Below, piece by piece: positions 63,028 through 64,000 of a stretch of DNA of 64,000 bases. The notes below the pieces were generated by a model, which saw only the letters and a program-made list of their open reading frames with translations, searched no databases and was not told where the DNA came from. Every line of letters starts with the position of its first letter. The stretch's first letter is position 1. A program made the position numbers and the translations under genes. Where the stretch lies: contig NZ_JBGSQX010000107.1 in NCBI RefSeq assembly GCF_041737845.1, positions 1-64,000 of the forward strand, in the 5' to 3' direction. Source of the DNA: Desulfococcus sp041737845 (lineage in GTDB: Bacteria; Desulfobacterota; Desulfobacteria; Desulfobacterales; Desulfococcaceae).

Positions 63028-64000
63028 TCAGCTCGTTGAAAATATCCGGCTGATGTCGTTGTAGAACACGAATATCATCAGCAGCAGCAGCACGAAGATG
63101 CCGGCCTGCTGCGCCACTTCCCTCACCCGCCGGTTCACGGGCTTCCCCATCACCGCCTCGATGAGGAAAAACAGGAGATGTCCGCCGTCCAGCACCGGAA
63201 TCGGCAGGAAATTGAGAACGGCCAGGTTGATGCTCAGGAGTGCGATGAAAAAGACGAGGTTGGCGGCCCCTTCCCGGGCCTGTTCGCCGGCCATCTGGGC
63301 GATCATGATGGGTCCGCCCAGGGTTTTGGTGGAGACGACCCCCTGGATGAGCTTGACGATGCTCAACACGGTGAGATAGGAGATCTCATAGGTCTTGGCG
63401 AAGCTCTCGACGAATGCCTGCCCCAGCGTCATGTCTTTCCGGTGAACCACGCCCGCCGAGGCGATCCCGATGACATATCGCTCCGTATCCTCGCCGAACA
63501 GGTTCTTCATGACCGTCGTCTGGGGGATGACCCTGACGGTCCGTGCTTCCTCCCCCCGCTTGAAGGTCATGGTCAGCTCCCGCCCTTCGCTCTTCATGAT
63601 GGCATCCGCCATTTCGTCCCATGTCGCGATGGCCCGGCCGTCGATGACGGTGATCCGGTCGCCCTCCCGCAGCCCCGATGCCTGGGCGGGCGTGCCCGTG
63701 TTGATGACGCCGACCACCGGTTCGAGCACATAGGACCCGGAAATCACGAAGATGCCGAAGAAGATCAGGACGGCGAGAACGAGGTTGAACATGGGCCCGG
63801 CGGCGACGATGATGATCCGCTTGAAGACCGATTTATGGGTGAACGAGAACGGTATGTCCGCCGGGTCGATGTCGGCGTCGGGCTCCTCTCCGACCATCTT
63901 TACGAAACCACCCAGGGGGATGCCCGAGATGCGGTAATCGGTTCGACCCACGGTTTTCCCCACCAGCCGGGGCCCGAAGCCCAGGGAAAACACCTCGACG
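63028..64000 (-). CDS. rseP: RseP-type site-2 metalloprotease, 5' end outside the window
   Basis: At least 324 residues in frame to the right edge; the N-terminal HExxH zinc site lies beyond it. Present are VFSLGFGPRL, the conserved GGFVKMVGE element, one PDZ domain (about GLREGDRITVIDGRAIATWDE), and the C-terminal NFLPIPVLDGGHL zinc-ligand motif, with membrane segments around them. The gene must continue past 64000. RseP cuts anti-sigma factors and signal-peptide remnants in the inner membrane. It leads into purL-purQ on the same strand, a common but functionally unrelated order. Confidence 0.93.
   Translation of the reverse strand, partial: VEVFSLGFGPRLVGKTVGRTDYRISGIPLGGFVKMVGEEPDADIDPADIPFSFTHKSVFKRIIIVAAGPMFNLVLAVLIFFGIFVISGSYVLEPVVGVINTGTPAQASGLREGDRITVIDGRAIATWDEMADAIMKSEGRELTMTFKRGEEARTVRVIPQTTVMKNLFGEDTERYVIGIASAGVVHRKDMTLGQAFVESFAKTYEISYLTVLSIVKLIQGVVSTKTLGGPIMIAQMAGEQAREGAANLVFFIALLSINLAVLNFLPIPVLDGGHLLFFLIEAVMGKPVNRRVREVAQQAGIFVLLLLMIFVFYNDISRIFSTS

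Overview
The window looks like a chromosomal segment of a GC-rich sulfate-reducing Desulfobacterota (Desulfobacteraceae-like) bacterium. This is inferred from gene content: a 'GAK system' locus with amphi-Trp and XXXCH proteins, a PHP-glycosyltransferase fusion, a sigma-54-type promoter on a pilin/PilY1 operon, a PtsN with an N-terminal DNA-binding domain, and many PAS, receiver and kinase signalling proteins. No 16S or other taxonomic marker is present, so the assignment is tentative. I see no rRNA, tRNA or CRISPR array.

Layout. 1-2 kb: an IS1380-type transposase remnant at the left edge, then an RsgA-type GTPase flanked by two related hairpin repeats. 2-7.7 kb: glucan-active enzymes (GH15-like, GH13, GH63-type). 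7.8-11 kb: a compact, ATGA-coupled three-gene module (HEPN-like protein, KGGVGR-type ParA-like ATPase, P-loop ATPase) that is visibly more AT-rich than its surroundings and looks like an accessory or conflict island. 11-14 kb: ClC channel with CBS domains, HTH-PtsN, metallophosphoesterase. 14-20.5 kb: a Ser/Thr kinase plus class III cyclase-like protein, divergent from a hybrid histidine kinase with three receiver domains. 20.5-27 kb: DUF2062 protein, radical SAM enzyme, PHP-GT4 fusion, a 58-residue membrane protein, a class 3 lipase and a coiled-coil PAS protein. 27.2-41 kb: a small charged protein and an amphi-Trp protein on the plus strand, then a long minus-strand run read as pstS-pstC-pstA-pstB-phoU-XXXCH-PHP-like-amphiTrp-PhoU/APH-like kinase-ATP-grasp-HprK-related kinase B-CofD-like-MgtE. 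41-48 kb: alpha/beta hydrolase, Smr protein, endonuclease III, PP-loop protein, hflKC, a 32-residue bS22/COX24-like protein, an HExxH protein and an FmdB-type zinc ribbon protein. 48.3-51.7 kb: groESL and a LysM protein. 52-58.8 kb: a minor pilin/PilY1 operon. 59-64 kb: purQ-type and purL genes and the 3' part of an RseP-type protease.

Two parts stand out. First, the phosphate locus: pst-phoU runs directly into the uncharacterised GAK genes, which include a PhoU domain fused to an APH-like kinase. A three-unit, 11-base-period PHO-box-like repeat precedes pstS. A matching two-unit repeat precedes the 58-residue membrane protein, and a weaker one precedes the PHP-glycosyltransferase. This suggests a phosphate-starvation regulon in which the GAK genes form an unknown phosphate-linked pathway. 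Second, the HEPN/KGGVGR/P-loop ATPase module has the architecture of a defence or conflict system but matches none that I can name.
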